Positions 24,785 to 34,200 of a stretch of DNA of 40,533 bases are shown piece after piece. The stretch is from Desulfobulbus sp. (GTDB lineage Bacteria > Desulfobacterota > Desulfobulbia > Desulfobulbales > Desulfobulbaceae). The stretch is taken from contig JAQUEZ010000038.1 of NCBI GenBank assembly GCA_028684915.1, positions 1-40,533 on the forward strand, written 5' to 3'. Under the pieces are notes generated by a model, which saw only the letters and a list, made by a program, of their open reading frames with translations, was not told the origin of the DNA and did not search any database. Numbering within the stretch: position 1 is the first letter of the stretch; the number at the start of each line of letters is the position of its first letter. The position numbers were made by a program, and so were the translations under genes.

Positions 24785-26473
24785 TTACAGGGCGAGACGA
24801 CGCGTGTAAAATGTTGAATTTTCAGGGACATTAGAAATAGCCAAAAGGCTGGCATTGGGTAATTGCTTACAGAGCAAGTCCAGCATCCGCTCCTCCTCCT
24901 CGGGTTTAAGCGAGTCAAACGCCTCCTGGAGGAAGATCCACTGGGGCCGATTGATCAACAACCGTACCATGCCCAGCCGCTGCTGCTCGCCACGGGTCAG
25001 GTTCTGCAACCAGTTGTCCTCGATGTCGAGCTGATTGATCAGGTGCTCCAGACCGACCAGACGCATCGCCTCCTCAACCTGATCCCGGGTAAACTTACGC
25101 CGAAGCGCCGGGTACCAGATGGCCTCCATCAGGGTGCCGGTGGGCAGATGCGGCCGAGGCGGCATGAAAAACAGTCGGCCTTTGTTCGGGAGTTCAATCG
25201 TACCGCAACCCCAGGGGCGGATTCCGGCAATAGCACGGAAAAGTTTGGCGCCGTCATACAGGTTGCCGGTGATGAGCACACGATCGCCCTCGTTAATCTC
25301 CATATTGATCCCATCAACGAGAATGTCCCCCTCGTATTTGGCAATGCACAAATCATGAAAGGCCAGGACCGGTCGTTCACCGGTTTTCACTTGAATCCAA
25401 TGGTCGGGTTTAGCCACCTCTTGATCGACATCATCGAGCACCCGCAAGAGACTGAGCACTCGCTCCACCGAGGCCCGCCATTCGGCGATACCGCCCACGT
25501 TGTTCACCGGCCAGGAGAGTGCACCGGTCATGTGCTGGAAGGCCTGGGCCGACTGCATCAGATCACCCAATGTCAGTTTACCGAGGATGTAACGGGGGGC
25601 GACCACCAAAATTGGAAAGGCCATGGACAGTGTCGCATACCCGGTGCCGAACATGACGATATTGCGCCAGGCACGGGTCTGGGCGTGCCAAATTTTGCGG
25701 ATCTTACAAAAGAGGATGCGAAACTGGCGGCGTTCGCAAGGTTCGGCGTGGATCAGCGCAATGGCCTGGCTGTTGTCCTTGGCCTCGAGCAGACCGGCAC
25801 GGAATTTGGCCTCCGCTGACTGACGTACGTTGGTGGCGTTGGTCAGGGGCTGGCTGACCCACCAGCCAATCCAGGAAGCCACGGCCGTATAGATGATCGC
25901 CACCCAGATCAGATGGCCGTAAATGGGAATTTGGGCAAAGCCGAGATCAAGGGTGACCACCCCCGACTTGCCCCAGAGGACCTTGGTAAAACTAATCAAA
26001 AGGAGGATGCTGTAAAACAGGGTATGCAAAAGCACCACCGCCGATTCGGTGGCAACCCGGCAGTCCTCGGCGATCCGCCCATCCGGATTGTCGTGTTCGC
26101 CCGGAAGATGGGCCACGAGATAATGGCGGCCGTTGTCCATCCAGCGCGAAAACACGTAATCGGTCATCCAGGTACGCCACAGCATTTGCAGATTTCGTTT
26201 CACCTCCAGATGCGATCCGGTCAGGGTCATATCTGCAACAAAGAGCAGCGACAGGAGGCCGACCTGGATGAGAAACCCTTTCATAGAATGGGCTTCTAGG
26301 GCGTCGAATAAGCCGGCGCTCCATTGGGTCATGAGGACCGCGACGACCATCTGCATGATGGTGAGCAGAGCAAAGAAAAAAAAGGCGGGCCTGATCTTTG
26401 ACTTGCGGCTCGAATCCCAGAACAGCTTGGTAAGCTTAAGAAATTCTATAAAAAAATTAGGCGATTTCGGCAT
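24785..26473 (-). CDS. SbmA/YddA-like ABC protein with degenerate ATPase motifs
   Basis: The protein has 562 residues: an SbmA/BacA-like membrane domain (about 1-340, roughly six helices) fused to an ABC nucleotide-binding domain (about 365-562), as in YddA. The ATPase motifs are broken. Walker A GNLYDGAKL (403-411) has Leu for the Ser/Thr. The Q-loop region FMPPRPHLPTGTL has Pro where Gln is normal. The signature reads LTRGE (492-496) for LSGGE. Walker B WIFLQE has Gln516 for Asp. The H-loop His is missing (AISNVPENS). Surrounding residues still follow the family, and the frame is intact, so it is not simple decay. It probably no longer hydrolyses ATP. It heads the operon with GH5 and EEP. 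Confidence 0.8.
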   Translation of the reverse strand: MPKSPNFFIEFLKLTKLFWDSSRKSKIRPAFFFFALLTIMQMVVAVLMTQWSAGLFDALEAHSMKGFLIQVGLLSLLFVADMTLTGSHLEVKRNLQMLWRTWMTDYVFSRWMDNGRHYLVAHLPGEHDNPDGRIAEDCRVATESAVVLLHTLFYSILLLISFTKVLWGKSGVVTLDLGFAQIPIYGHLIWVAIIYTAVASWIGWWVSQPLTNATNVRQSAEAKFRAGLLEAKDNSQAIALIHAEPCERRQFRILFCKIRKIWHAQTRAWRNIVMFGTGYATLSMAFPILVVAPRYILGKLTLGDLMQSAQAFQHMTGALSWPVNNVGGIAEWRASVERVLSLLRVLDDVDQEVAKPDHWIQVKTGERPVLAFHDLCIAKYEGDILVDGINMEINEGDRVLITGNLYDGAKLFRAIAGIRPWGCGTIELPNKGRLFFMPPRPHLPTGTLMEAIWYPALRRKFTRDQVEEAMRLVGLEHLINQLDIEDNWLQNLTRGEQQRLGMVRLLINRPQWIFLQEAFDSLKPEEEERMLDLLCKQLPNASLLAISNVPENSTFYTRRLAL

Positions 26474-26551
26474 AAACGTTCAAGCGACAAAAAAGGGCTA
26501 ATAATGAAAGTCCATTTCCCACCACTCGGCCTTAAGGGGCTCAAGTAAGGT

Positions 26552-26608
26552 CGATGGCGCCGTAAAAACTTCGTATTTCTGCGTCGCAGCCTTGTTACGA
26601 ATCCATCA
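26552..26608 (-). repeat. Dispersed repeat copy H (internally deleted), forms a gene end
   Basis: On the plus strand it runs from CGATGGCGCCGTAAAAACTT through TCTGCGTCGCAGC to TTACGAATCCATCA, joining the two ends of the family. Its left end, read on the minus strand as TTGATGGATTCGTAA, encodes the last codons and stop of the GH1 gene. Confidence 0.7.
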
Positions 26609-27902
26609 AAGTTGGTAATCGGTCCAGATAGTTACGCAACATTTCGCCGCTGAATCCGTTTTGTTCTATGATGTTGCGGTACAGCAGGGCGCTGGGCTTC
26701 GGCGTCCGTGCAAAAGTCTGCGGGTCCACGGCCACCAGGCCGAATTTGGGGAGAAAGGTGGTCCATTCGTAGTTATCCATCAAGGACCAGTAAAAATAGC
26801 CGCGGACATCCACTCCCCGCTCCATGGCCTCTTTAAGGGCAGAAAGATGCAGCGCCAAGTAGACGATGCGAAAACGGTCGTCATCGCAGCAGCAGCCATT
26901 TTCAGTGATATAAATCGGATAATCCTTGAGCCGTTCGAGGTTGGCGATCAACCCCTCGGGGAACATCTCCTCGAGGTAGAACGGCATCGGAATCATGCGC
27001 AATGTTTTGTGGGTAAATCGGGGGCCGTCGAGTTGAGCCAGGCGGGCATCGACCATATGGCGGGTGTAATAGTTGACCGACCAGAAGTCGATCGCACCTT
27101 TGACCTCGGGATCGTACTCGGCATCAACGTTGGGATAAACCAGCTCACCGGTACGCAGGGCATGGAAAAAAAACTCGTTGGTAGAGAAATCGATAAAATC
27201 GGTCATCCGCCGATCCAAGGTATCGTTGAATCGCCGGGGAAACCAGTGGATAAAGGCATGGGCGCTGCTCACTGGGGCCTGTGAATACTGTTTGATCAGG
27301 TGGTAGCCCAGGGCGTGGATCCGAATCATATTGAACTTCAGCGGTGCAATCGAGGCACCGGCATTGAACCCGCCCCATTGGTTGAACTCATTGATAACGT
27401 TCCAGCCGCTGACATAGGCACTGATCTTAGGCACAAGAAAATTGAGATATCGTTCGAAATAACGATTATTTTCCGGCTTGCCGAAACTACCCAGGCGATC
27501 AAACCACAGGGGATGGGTGAAGTGATGCAGAGTGACAAAGACCTGGATGCCTTTGGCAACAAGGCGCTCGAGCAGATCCACATAGTGGGCCACGGCCTGG
27601 TGATCCCACTGCCCATACTCGGGCTCGATCCGGCTCCACTCAATCGACATCCGGTAGCCCCGGTGGCCGAGTTCGGCTATCAGTTCCACATCTTCTCGGT
27701 AGAGACGGTAATGGTCGCAGGCCTTGCCTGAAGGCGCACGAATCGTGCGCTCTGGATCGTCTCGGTAAAATTCGGGCGCCTGTTCGTTATGCCAGGCCTG
27801 GGAATGGATGTTGTCGCCTTCGATCTGATGACCGGCGGTGGAACTTCCCCAGAGAAAGTTATCCGGGAAGCTGATGGACGGCAGACTGAAGACGTCGTAC
27901 AT
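26595..27902 (-). CDS. Glycoside hydrolase family 1 (beta-glucosidase-like)
   Basis: The protein has 435 residues, is cytoplasmic, and has the GH1 barrel. Motifs are FPDNFLWGSSTAGHQIEG (about 12-29), GYRMSIEWSRIEP, VTLHHFTHPLW, the acid/base Glu172 in VINEFNQ (the usual NEP triplet reads NEF here) and the nucleophile Glu334 in YITENG, followed by DVRGYFYWSLMDNYEW. It would cleave beta-glucosides or related glycosides. ATG at 27902 has GGAG upstream. The last residues TLMDS and the stop come from repeat copy H. It lies 121 bases ahead of the ABC-GH5-EEP operon and probably works with it. The NEF variant may mark a distinct specificity. Confidence 0.87.
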   Translation of the reverse strand: MYDVFSLPSISFPDNFLWGSSTAGHQIEGDNIHSQAWHNEQAPEFYRDDPERTIRAPSGKACDHYRLYREDVELIAELGHRGYRMSIEWSRIEPEYGQWDHQAVAHYVDLLERLVAKGIQVFVTLHHFTHPLWFDRLGSFGKPENNRYFERYLNFLVPKISAYVSGWNVINEFNQWGGFNAGASIAPLKFNMIRIHALGYHLIKQYSQAPVSSAHAFIHWFPRRFNDTLDRRMTDFIDFSTNEFFFHALRTGELVYPNVDAEYDPEVKGAIDFWSVNYYTRHMVDARLAQLDGPRFTHKTLRMIPMPFYLEEMFPEGLIANLERLKDYPIYITENGCCCDDDRFRIVYLALHLSALKEAMERGVDVRGYFYWSLMDNYEWTTFLPKFGLVAVDPQTFARTPKPSALLYRNIIEQNGFSGEMLRNYLDRLPTLMDS

Positions 27903-28158
27903 AAAGGCGCTCCGCGAGTATTTTATGCATCTCCAAATGACCAACCGGCAAAGCGACAGAGTGAAAGGGGGTACGCTCCAGCCACCTTGTAGCTCTCTCT
28001 ACGGCCTAAAGCTTTCCTATATGAATCAGGCAAACCAGTCAATAACTTATTGAGAGTGTAGAAAAAATCATGGCTAAACAGGGCCGGGCCACGCTTTGAG
28101 ATTGATGCCCGATTTTTTCGGAAATCACCGGGACAACTCGTCTGATTGTAGCGGAATG

Positions 28159-28176
28159 TTGCTGGACTCGTAAAAA
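28159..28176 (+). repeat. Dispersed repeat copy I (fragment)
   Basis: TTGCTGGACTCGTAAAAA matches the outer end of the family only. The gene-free stretch 27903-28454 shows nothing else besides the promoter candidates near its right end. Confidence 0.4.
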
Positions 28177-28400
28177 CCCTCGGGAACAACGTTTCGCGCT
28201 TCGTCACTTCTGGTATTTGCTCTCCCTAACTTCTCGGATTTTGCCTTTACACGAAGCTATCAATTTCATTATCGTAATTCTATTGTGAAAGATCAGCCTG
28301 CCGACAGGGTGCGGCACACGGAATGGCCCTCTGCGCAACTTCCAATGAACGTCCTGAATAAGCGAAAATAATTGAGATTAGCCACATCATTTCTTTGAGC

Positions 28401-28416
28401 TGGCGCCGATCATGCA
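28401..28416 (+). promoter_or_regulatory. Candidate sigma-54 promoter of the rod-like gene
   Basis: TGGCGCCGATCATGCA has GG and GC at exactly the -24/-12 spacing of sigma-54 promoters, with start expected near 28428 and the ATG at 28455. A sigma-70 reading overlaps it: TTGAGC (28395-28400), 16 bases, TATAAT (28417-28422). The two cannot be told apart by eye. Confidence 0.4.
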
Positions 28417-28454
28417 TATAATAGGAATGTAAAACTTCTTTGAGGAGGAAGACC

Positions 28455-28808
28455 ATGCTCTCAGCTATTAACTCCGCAGTTTCCGGATTACAGGCCTATT
28501 CACTAAAAACGCAGGCAACCGCCAATAATGTGGCCAACCTGAACACCGAAGGCTTTAAACGGGATGTGGTAACCCTCTCAAGCCAAACCCCTCAGGGGGT
28601 CCGCGCCAGTGTCAGCAAAGACCAATCAGCCGGTGCCCTGGTTGCGGAAAGCACCGATACCGGGACCGAGATGGTAGAACAATCCAACGTGGATCTTGTT
28701 CAGGAAATGCCGGATCTCATTATGGAAAAAAACGGGTTTAGCGCCAATATCAAAACACTGCAGACCACAGACCAGATGATGGAATCCCTGATCAACCTGA
28801 AGGCCTGA
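28455..28808 (+). CDS. Orphan flagellar rod/hook-family protein
   Basis: The protein has 117 residues. The N-terminus (AINSAVSGLQAYSLKTQATANNVANLNT) is the rod/hook signature of FlgB/FlgC/FlgG/FlgE proteins, with ANNVANLNTEGFKR for the usual 'ANNIANVNT.GYK'. The C-terminus (NVDLVQEMPDLIMEKNGFSANIKTLQTTDQMMESL) is the matching C-terminal helix that packs with it. The middle is very short, so it is FlgC-sized or smaller. GAGGAGGAAG precedes ATG 28455. It stands alone, with no flagellar genes nearby, and a full-length repeat follows its stop. It may be a spare rod-like protein or a structural relative with another role. Confidence 0.8.
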   Translation: MLSAINSAVSGLQAYSLKTQATANNVANLNTEGFKRDVVTLSSQTPQGVRASVSKDQSAGALVAESTDTGTEMVEQSNVDLVQEMPDLIMEKNGFSANIKTLQTTDQMMESLINLKA

Positions 28809-28844
28809 GACTCTCGTCGCCTTCAAACGTTTAGGCATAAACCT

Positions 28845-29007
28845 TGATGGACTCGTAAAAAGTCCATCACACTCTAATAGATGGCTAAATAAAAACACAG
28901 AGAGACAAAGAGTAGTGTTTTTTACAGCGCGAAGGCATACATAAGGTATGTCGAGTGTCGGGAAAAATGCTGCGACGCAGGAGATCGAATTTTTTTCGAC
29001 GCCATCA
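28845..29007 (+). repeat. Dispersed repeat copy J (full length, 163 bp)
   Basis: This complete copy starts TGATGGACTCGTAAAAAGTC and ends TTTTTTTCGACGCCATCA, with the GGCATACATAAGGTATGTCG hairpin inside. It begins 36 bases after the rod-like gene. Confidence 0.8.
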
Positions 29008-29022
29008 AACTTTCACCACATA

Positions 29023-29060
29023 CAAAAAGCCTTCCCTCATAGGGGGAAGGCTTTTTGTGT
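29023..29060 (+). terminator. Strong bidirectional-type terminator
   Basis: CAAAAAGCCTTCCC (29023-29036) and GGGAAGGCTTTTTG (29044-29057) form a 14-bp stem with A and T tracts on both sides, so it can work in either direction. The surrounding CTTTCACC/GGTGAAAG extends the symmetry. From 29061 to 29668 I see no gene; 29343-29375 holds a tRNA T-arm-like scrap. Confidence 0.7.
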
Positions 29061-29668
29061 GCGGTGAAAGCAGACAGGATCTTCCACATTTTTCAAAGCT
29101 GATTGACAAAAAAGGTCCGTGGTTGGATTTTAGCCCCCCGATATGGCCGACTTTTACGCCCCTGATTTTGGCTGGAAAGTCAATCGCTGGTTCCAGACTG
29201 TTGACTCACTTTACAAGACCCATTAAATTACCAGCAGCAGAGTTTAGAGCTCAGGAAAAATGCAAGTTAATCGGTAAGAGCTTCAGCTTTTGACTGTTTT
29301 TTATCGGTCGATTTTTATTGATCTCCCCTTCCCTTTTTTTCTATTCCATAACATGGTGCCGGGAGTCGAACCCGCCGCCACCCTTTCAGCTCAAGGACTT
29401 CCGGGTATACCGTGATACAAGCGGGATACCGTCAAAACAAAACGTGGTCTGCCCGCTATTATTCTGCCCCAAAATATACCAATCATCCGGTACGGATGTC
29501 CCCCAAACTATGATCGCTATCGCTTTGTTGTTTATGCCGGAGAAAAGGCCGTGGCACGATGAGGGGAGAAAGAGAAATAAACGGACCTGCAACGAAGGTG
29601 CAACTCACCCGGCACCCGGCACCCTGACCCTCTTTTGCAGGATTTCAGCGCCGAGCGCCGAGGCCCTG

Positions 29669-31018
29669 TCAATCCTTCACAACCGTTGCGATTCGCGACC
29701 GGACCGGAATATTTTCAGAGTGGAGTCCAGGCGTTTGCCCATGGAGATCAAATCGCAACTTTACTTGTGGCCTGAAGATCAGACAGTGTGTGGAGCCGCC
29801 AAAATGAAACATGCCAAGCTGGTCGCCTTTATTGACATGTTGTCCCTCATACACTGTTATTTCGTTGGATGAGACCTCCGCCATACCCACAAACATAATG
29901 GCCATCAGGCCGATATCCGGGTTGTCGGCTTCGATGAAGATCATTGCTCTGCTCGCGACATGGGTGATGTACCCCTGCGACTCATTGGGGCCCGCCGGAT
30001 CAAAGCCCGCCGACAAGGCTTCCGCATAGTACGACCCGTCTACAAGTTTTGTTTTCACAATCTTACCGCTGACAGGACTATGCCAACGGTGGTAGCTCAA
30101 AGCGCTCAGAAATGCTTGGTAAACGGTACCGCCCTCGAACTGGCTCACCAAAGGATCGCCTGCCAACATGTGATAGAGCGAATAGGGCTGCGCCTTAATC
30201 CAAAAGGTATCATTCCCCTTAACCTCATTGGCTAAACGGTAGGGGGCGGATTCACAAGCGTTGGCAATAATTGCATCATCCGAAGGGCTGGCCACAGGAC
30301 GGCGACTATCGCGGAACTGGCGAGTGAAAAAATCATCCCAGGAAACATAGCCATAATAGGGTTGGTTGGGATCAAACTGAAAATCGAGATCAAAGGTAGG
30401 CATCGCCTTCTTCGCATCCCGTCCGAACCAGCCGTTTTCGGGGTTATCGTTCAAGACATAACGGGAATCTTTCGATGCAAGAAACAGAGCCCATTGATTG
30501 AGAATTTTTTTAAGCTGCCGATTAACCTTCTCGTTTAGAAATGCAGTTGTCCCGGCCTGGGTTCCCATTGGCCAGTTAAGAATGGCATTGATGGGAAAAC
30601 CAACCAGTCCCGTTTGGTCGAACTCCGGTGCTTTGGTCATAATTCGATTCATAAGCTGCAGCATGTGCTGATAGTTTCTGACCTGGGGCTTGCCGGTGGG
30701 ATCGTTCTGGAAAGGAGGCGTTTTGGGAACTTGTTCAAACATTTGCGTGAACAGCATGATGAGCTCGGGGTCGCTCTCGATGAGACTTTTGAACTCCTGA
30801 ATGACAGGGAGCAATGGCCTGGGATCAGCATCCGTTTCACTGATGAGATTTTTAACCCATCGATTCAGAATCTTCTGGTCGGAAGGGAGCCATTGGCCGA
30901 CCTGGTACGGAAGTGACTTGTCAGATACGCCCGTTGCAATAGGCGTTATCTGTTGCTCCGATGCATGGGCAACGGCAGCCAAAAATACCAACGAAATGCA
31001 GATTATGAGTTTTTTCAT
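29669..31018 (-). CDS. Secreted phosphatidylserine decarboxylase-family protein (PsiD-like)
   Basis: The protein has 449 residues with a signal peptide (MKKLIICISLVFLAAVAHA). After it come an N-terminal helical region of the kind found in PsiD-like relatives, then the decarboxylase domain: YVSWDDFFTRQFRDSRRPVA (about 224-243), SYHRWHSPVSGKI with the conserved His, THVASRAM and the self-cleavage site FGGSTH (Ser409). PSD-type enzymes cleave here to make a pyruvoyl group; PsiD-type members decarboxylate aromatic amino acids. The intact motif predicts an active enzyme, though in the periplasm, which is unusual. AAAGGAG precedes the start; I took the ATG at 31018, with another in frame at 31027. 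The substrate is unknown. It is transcribed alone. Confidence 0.82.
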   Translation of the reverse strand: MKKLIICISLVFLAAVAHASEQQITPIATGVSDKSLPYQVGQWLPSDQKILNRWVKNLISETDADPRPLLPVIQEFKSLIESDPELIMLFTQMFEQVPKTPPFQNDPTGKPQVRNYQHMLQLMNRIMTKAPEFDQTGLVGFPINAILNWPMGTQAGTTAFLNEKVNRQLKKILNQWALFLASKDSRYVLNDNPENGWFGRDAKKAMPTFDLDFQFDPNQPYYGYVSWDDFFTRQFRDSRRPVASPSDDAIIANACESAPYRLANEVKGNDTFWIKAQPYSLYHMLAGDPLVSQFEGGTVYQAFLSALSYHRWHSPVSGKIVKTKLVDGSYYAEALSAGFDPAGPNESQGYITHVASRAMIFIEADNPDIGLMAIMFVGMAEVSSNEITVYEGQHVNKGDQLGMFHFGGSTHCLIFRPQVKLRFDLHGQTPGLHSENIPVRSRIATVVKD

Positions 31019-31140
31019 AAAGATCATTCTCCTTTGACATTACGGTGGGTTATCACGAATGCGCTGTCTTAGTTTATATGCACAAAACTCCTGGGCCAAG
31101 CGAGACTTTCATACCAGCCTCTTTTTTTGGGGGAAAAGAA

Positions 31141-31165
31141 TGATGGACGCGTAAAAAGTCCATCA
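31141..31165 (+). repeat. Dispersed repeat copy K (hairpin end only)
   Basis: TGATGGAC-GCGTAAAAA-GTCCATCA: this is the family's left-end hairpin alone, 54 bases after the hsdR stop on the opposite side. Confidence 0.55.
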
Positions 31166-31218
31166 ACCATCAAGCCTAGAACCGATCTTTCCTTCAGGTG
31201 CCAGACAGGCAACATCAC

Positions 31219-34200
31219 TTAATGATATTTCCTGAAATTTTCCGCCTGCGCAAAGATCTCCTTATACACCTCATCCCGGTCCACCGGCGGGTAGCCGTGT
31301 TCGGCCAGCACCAGGATCAAATCTACCTTCAACTCGGCCTTGATGTCGTCGCGGCGGTGCCAGTCGGTGTACCTGGCCTTGTCATCGACAATCAACTTGA
31401 CCGCCTTGGCAAGCAGCAGCAGTTTGTCCTCGGGATAGCTGAAGTCGTACCTGATCATCAGAGCCTTGAGGATGTCGTAGAAGGCCTTTTCCTCGAAATC
31501 GATACCAAGATCGGCAAAGGACTCCTTCTCCCGCTTCAGCGCCTGTAAGAGATCAATGATTTCCTCGGTGAAGTCCTCCAGCACGTTGCTCACCAGCACA
31601 TCCTCCTCGCGCCGCTCGTTGTAGCGGGCCACCAGGGCCTGGAATTGGAGGGAAAAATCCACCCCCTTTGCTCGATTCACCTTCCTGAACTCCTCGATGG
31701 CCCGGGCCAGCAGTTGTTGCAGGAGCTTGATCTTGGTGTTGGGCAACTTGATTTTATCGATCTTGGCCAGGTAATCCTCATCAAAGAGGTCGACGGCACT
31801 GGCCGCATCTTCGCCCAGCTTGAACACCTCTTCCACGCCGTCGGCTCTCAGCGCCTCGGCGATCATCTCGCGCACCCGTCCATTCATCTGGGCGGTATCC
31901 GGGGCATCGCCACGGGTCAGCTTGCAGACAATGGAGCGCACCGCCAGGTAGAAATGCACCCGGTCGCGCTCCTCCTGGCGCAGCAGGTCCGAGCCGCTGC
32001 AAATATCAAAGGCCGCCTTGAGCCGCTTCACCAGGGCCATGAACCGTTTCTCCATGGCATCGGTGAGTTGCACGAACTCGGCGGCGCGGTTGAGCGTGGC
32101 CAGTTGCGTTAGCGGTGTTCCGGTGAAATAGGGTGTGGTATCGAACTTGAAAAAGAGTTTGGCCAGCAAATCGAGATGGTCGCGCACCACCACCAGCGAT
32201 TGCCCGATCTCCTCGATGTTCTGTTGGTCGGCCTTGTTGTAGTGGGCCAGGGCCAGGTTCATCTGCTTCTTGATGCCGATGTAGTCCACCACCAGCCCTT
32301 TTTCCTTGGCCTCGAAGCGGCGGTTGACCCGCGAGATGGTCTGGATCAGGGTGTGGCGCTGCACCGGTTTGTCGATGTAGAGGGTGTCGAGAAAGGGCAC
32401 GTCGAAACCGGTCAGCCACATATCCACCACAATGGCGATCTTGAAGTTGGACTTGCCATTCTTGAACTGGCGGTCCAGCTCCTTGCGGTCCTCTTTGGTG
32501 CCGAGCAGGCTATACATCTCCTTGGCATCGTCCTTGCCCCGGGTCATCACCAGCTTGATGCGCTCCATGGGCTTGATCTCCTGCTGCTCGCGTTCGCTCA
32601 GCTCTGCCCCCTCCGCACAGGCAAGTACCTCATTCCACTGCGGCCGCAGGGCCACCACCTCGCGCCAAAAGGCAAAAGCATTGTCGCGATTACTGCACAC
32701 GAAGAGCGCCTTACCCTTGATGGTGCTGCCCTCCGCCAAGCGCTGTTCGTAATGCTGCACAAAGTCGGCGGCCAGGGCGCGGATGCGGCCGGGATCGCCG
32801 AGGATGGCGTTCATGTTGGCACTGGCCTGCTTGCTCGCCTCGATCTGGTAGTCGCTGGCTCCGTCCTCGGCGCACTGGTCGTAATAGGACTCGATCTCCA
32901 CTAGCTTGTCGTTGTCGAGTACCACCTTGGCCGCCCGCCCCTCATAGACAATGGGTACGGTGATGCCGTCGCGCACCGACTCGGTCATGGTGTAGGCATC
33001 CACCACCTCGCCGAACACATCCAGGGTGGCGTCGATGGGCGTGCCGGTGAAACCCACATAGGTGGCGTTGGGCAAGGAATCGTGCAGGTACTTGGCAAAG
33101 CCGTAGGTGCGTTTGACGCCCTCTTCGGTGACGCGCAGCTTCTGCTCCAAATTGACCTGGCTGCGGTGCGCCTCATCGGAGATGCAGATAATGTTGCTGC
33201 GCCTGCTCAGCAGCTGGGTATCCTCGGTGAACTTGTGGATGGTGGTGAGAAAGACGCCGCCGCTGGTGCGGTCCTTCAACAACTCGCGCAGCTCGGCCCG
33301 GCTCTCGACGCTGATGATGTGCTGGTCGCCGATATAGTGCTTGGCATTGGTGAACAGCCGCGACAACTGGTCGTCCAGGTCGGTGCGGTCGGTGATGAGC
33401 ACGATGGTCGGGCTGGCGAAGCGGGCGCTCTTCATCAGCAAGCGGGCAAGAAAGAGCATGGTGTAGCTCTTGCCGCAGCCGGTGGCACCGAAATAGGTGC
33501 CGCCCTTGCCATCGCCCTCTGGTTTGCGATGCGCCAGGATGTGCTGATAGAGCTTGCCGGCGGCATAAAACTGCGGATAGCGGCAGACGATCTTTTCCTC
33601 CCGCCGCGACACATCGGGAAAGTGGATAAAATGGCGCAGCACCTGGCGCAGCCGGTCGCGGTGGAACAGCCCCTCGATCATGCTGTGCAGCGAACCGATG
33701 CCCTCGGCCGTCACCGGCTCGTTGCCGCTCACCTTGCGCCAGGTATAGAAAAACTCGTAGGGGGCAAAGAGCGAGCCCATCTTCGAATTGACGCCGTCGG
33801 AGAGCACGCAGAGCGCGTTGAACTTCATCAGCTCCGGGATGTCGCGAACGTAGCGCACGGTCAGTTGCTTGTAGGCATCAAAGACCGTCGCCTGTTCGCG
33901 GATAGCGCTCTTGAACTCGAACACCACCAGCGGCAGGCCGTTGATATAGAGGATACCATCGGGGATGCGCAGCTCCTGGCCCTCGATCTCCATCTGGCTG
34001 ACGAGGCGGTAGATGTTGCCATCCTCAGCGCTGTGATGGTAAGGCGCTGGCGGTTCGGCGACGATGGTGGCGAGCCCGTCCTCGTCTGGCTGGCGTTGCT
34101 GGGGAAGGCCGCTGTAGTCGATCAGTTGGATGTAGCAATCTTTTTGGCTGGGGTCCTCGCGTTTGAGCAAAAAACCGTCGGCCACCAGATGGTGGATGGC

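Noticed and set aside
14021..29007. CRISPR array formed by the repeats
   Set aside because: Copies are 163 bp, kilobases apart and in both orientations; no regularly spaced short repeats or cas genes exist.
29100..29300. Series of GGGGCGTAAAAGTCGGCC-like short repeats that resemble an IS21-type end
   Set aside because: No transposase and no clear terminal repeat or target duplication; resemblance is only from memory.
29343..29375. tRNA-like T-arm (GGGTTCGACTCCC on the minus strand followed by CACCA)
   Set aside because: No matching acceptor 5' strand, D arm or anticodon arm lies upstream, and the T stem has a mismatch. At most a scrap of a tRNA or attachment site.
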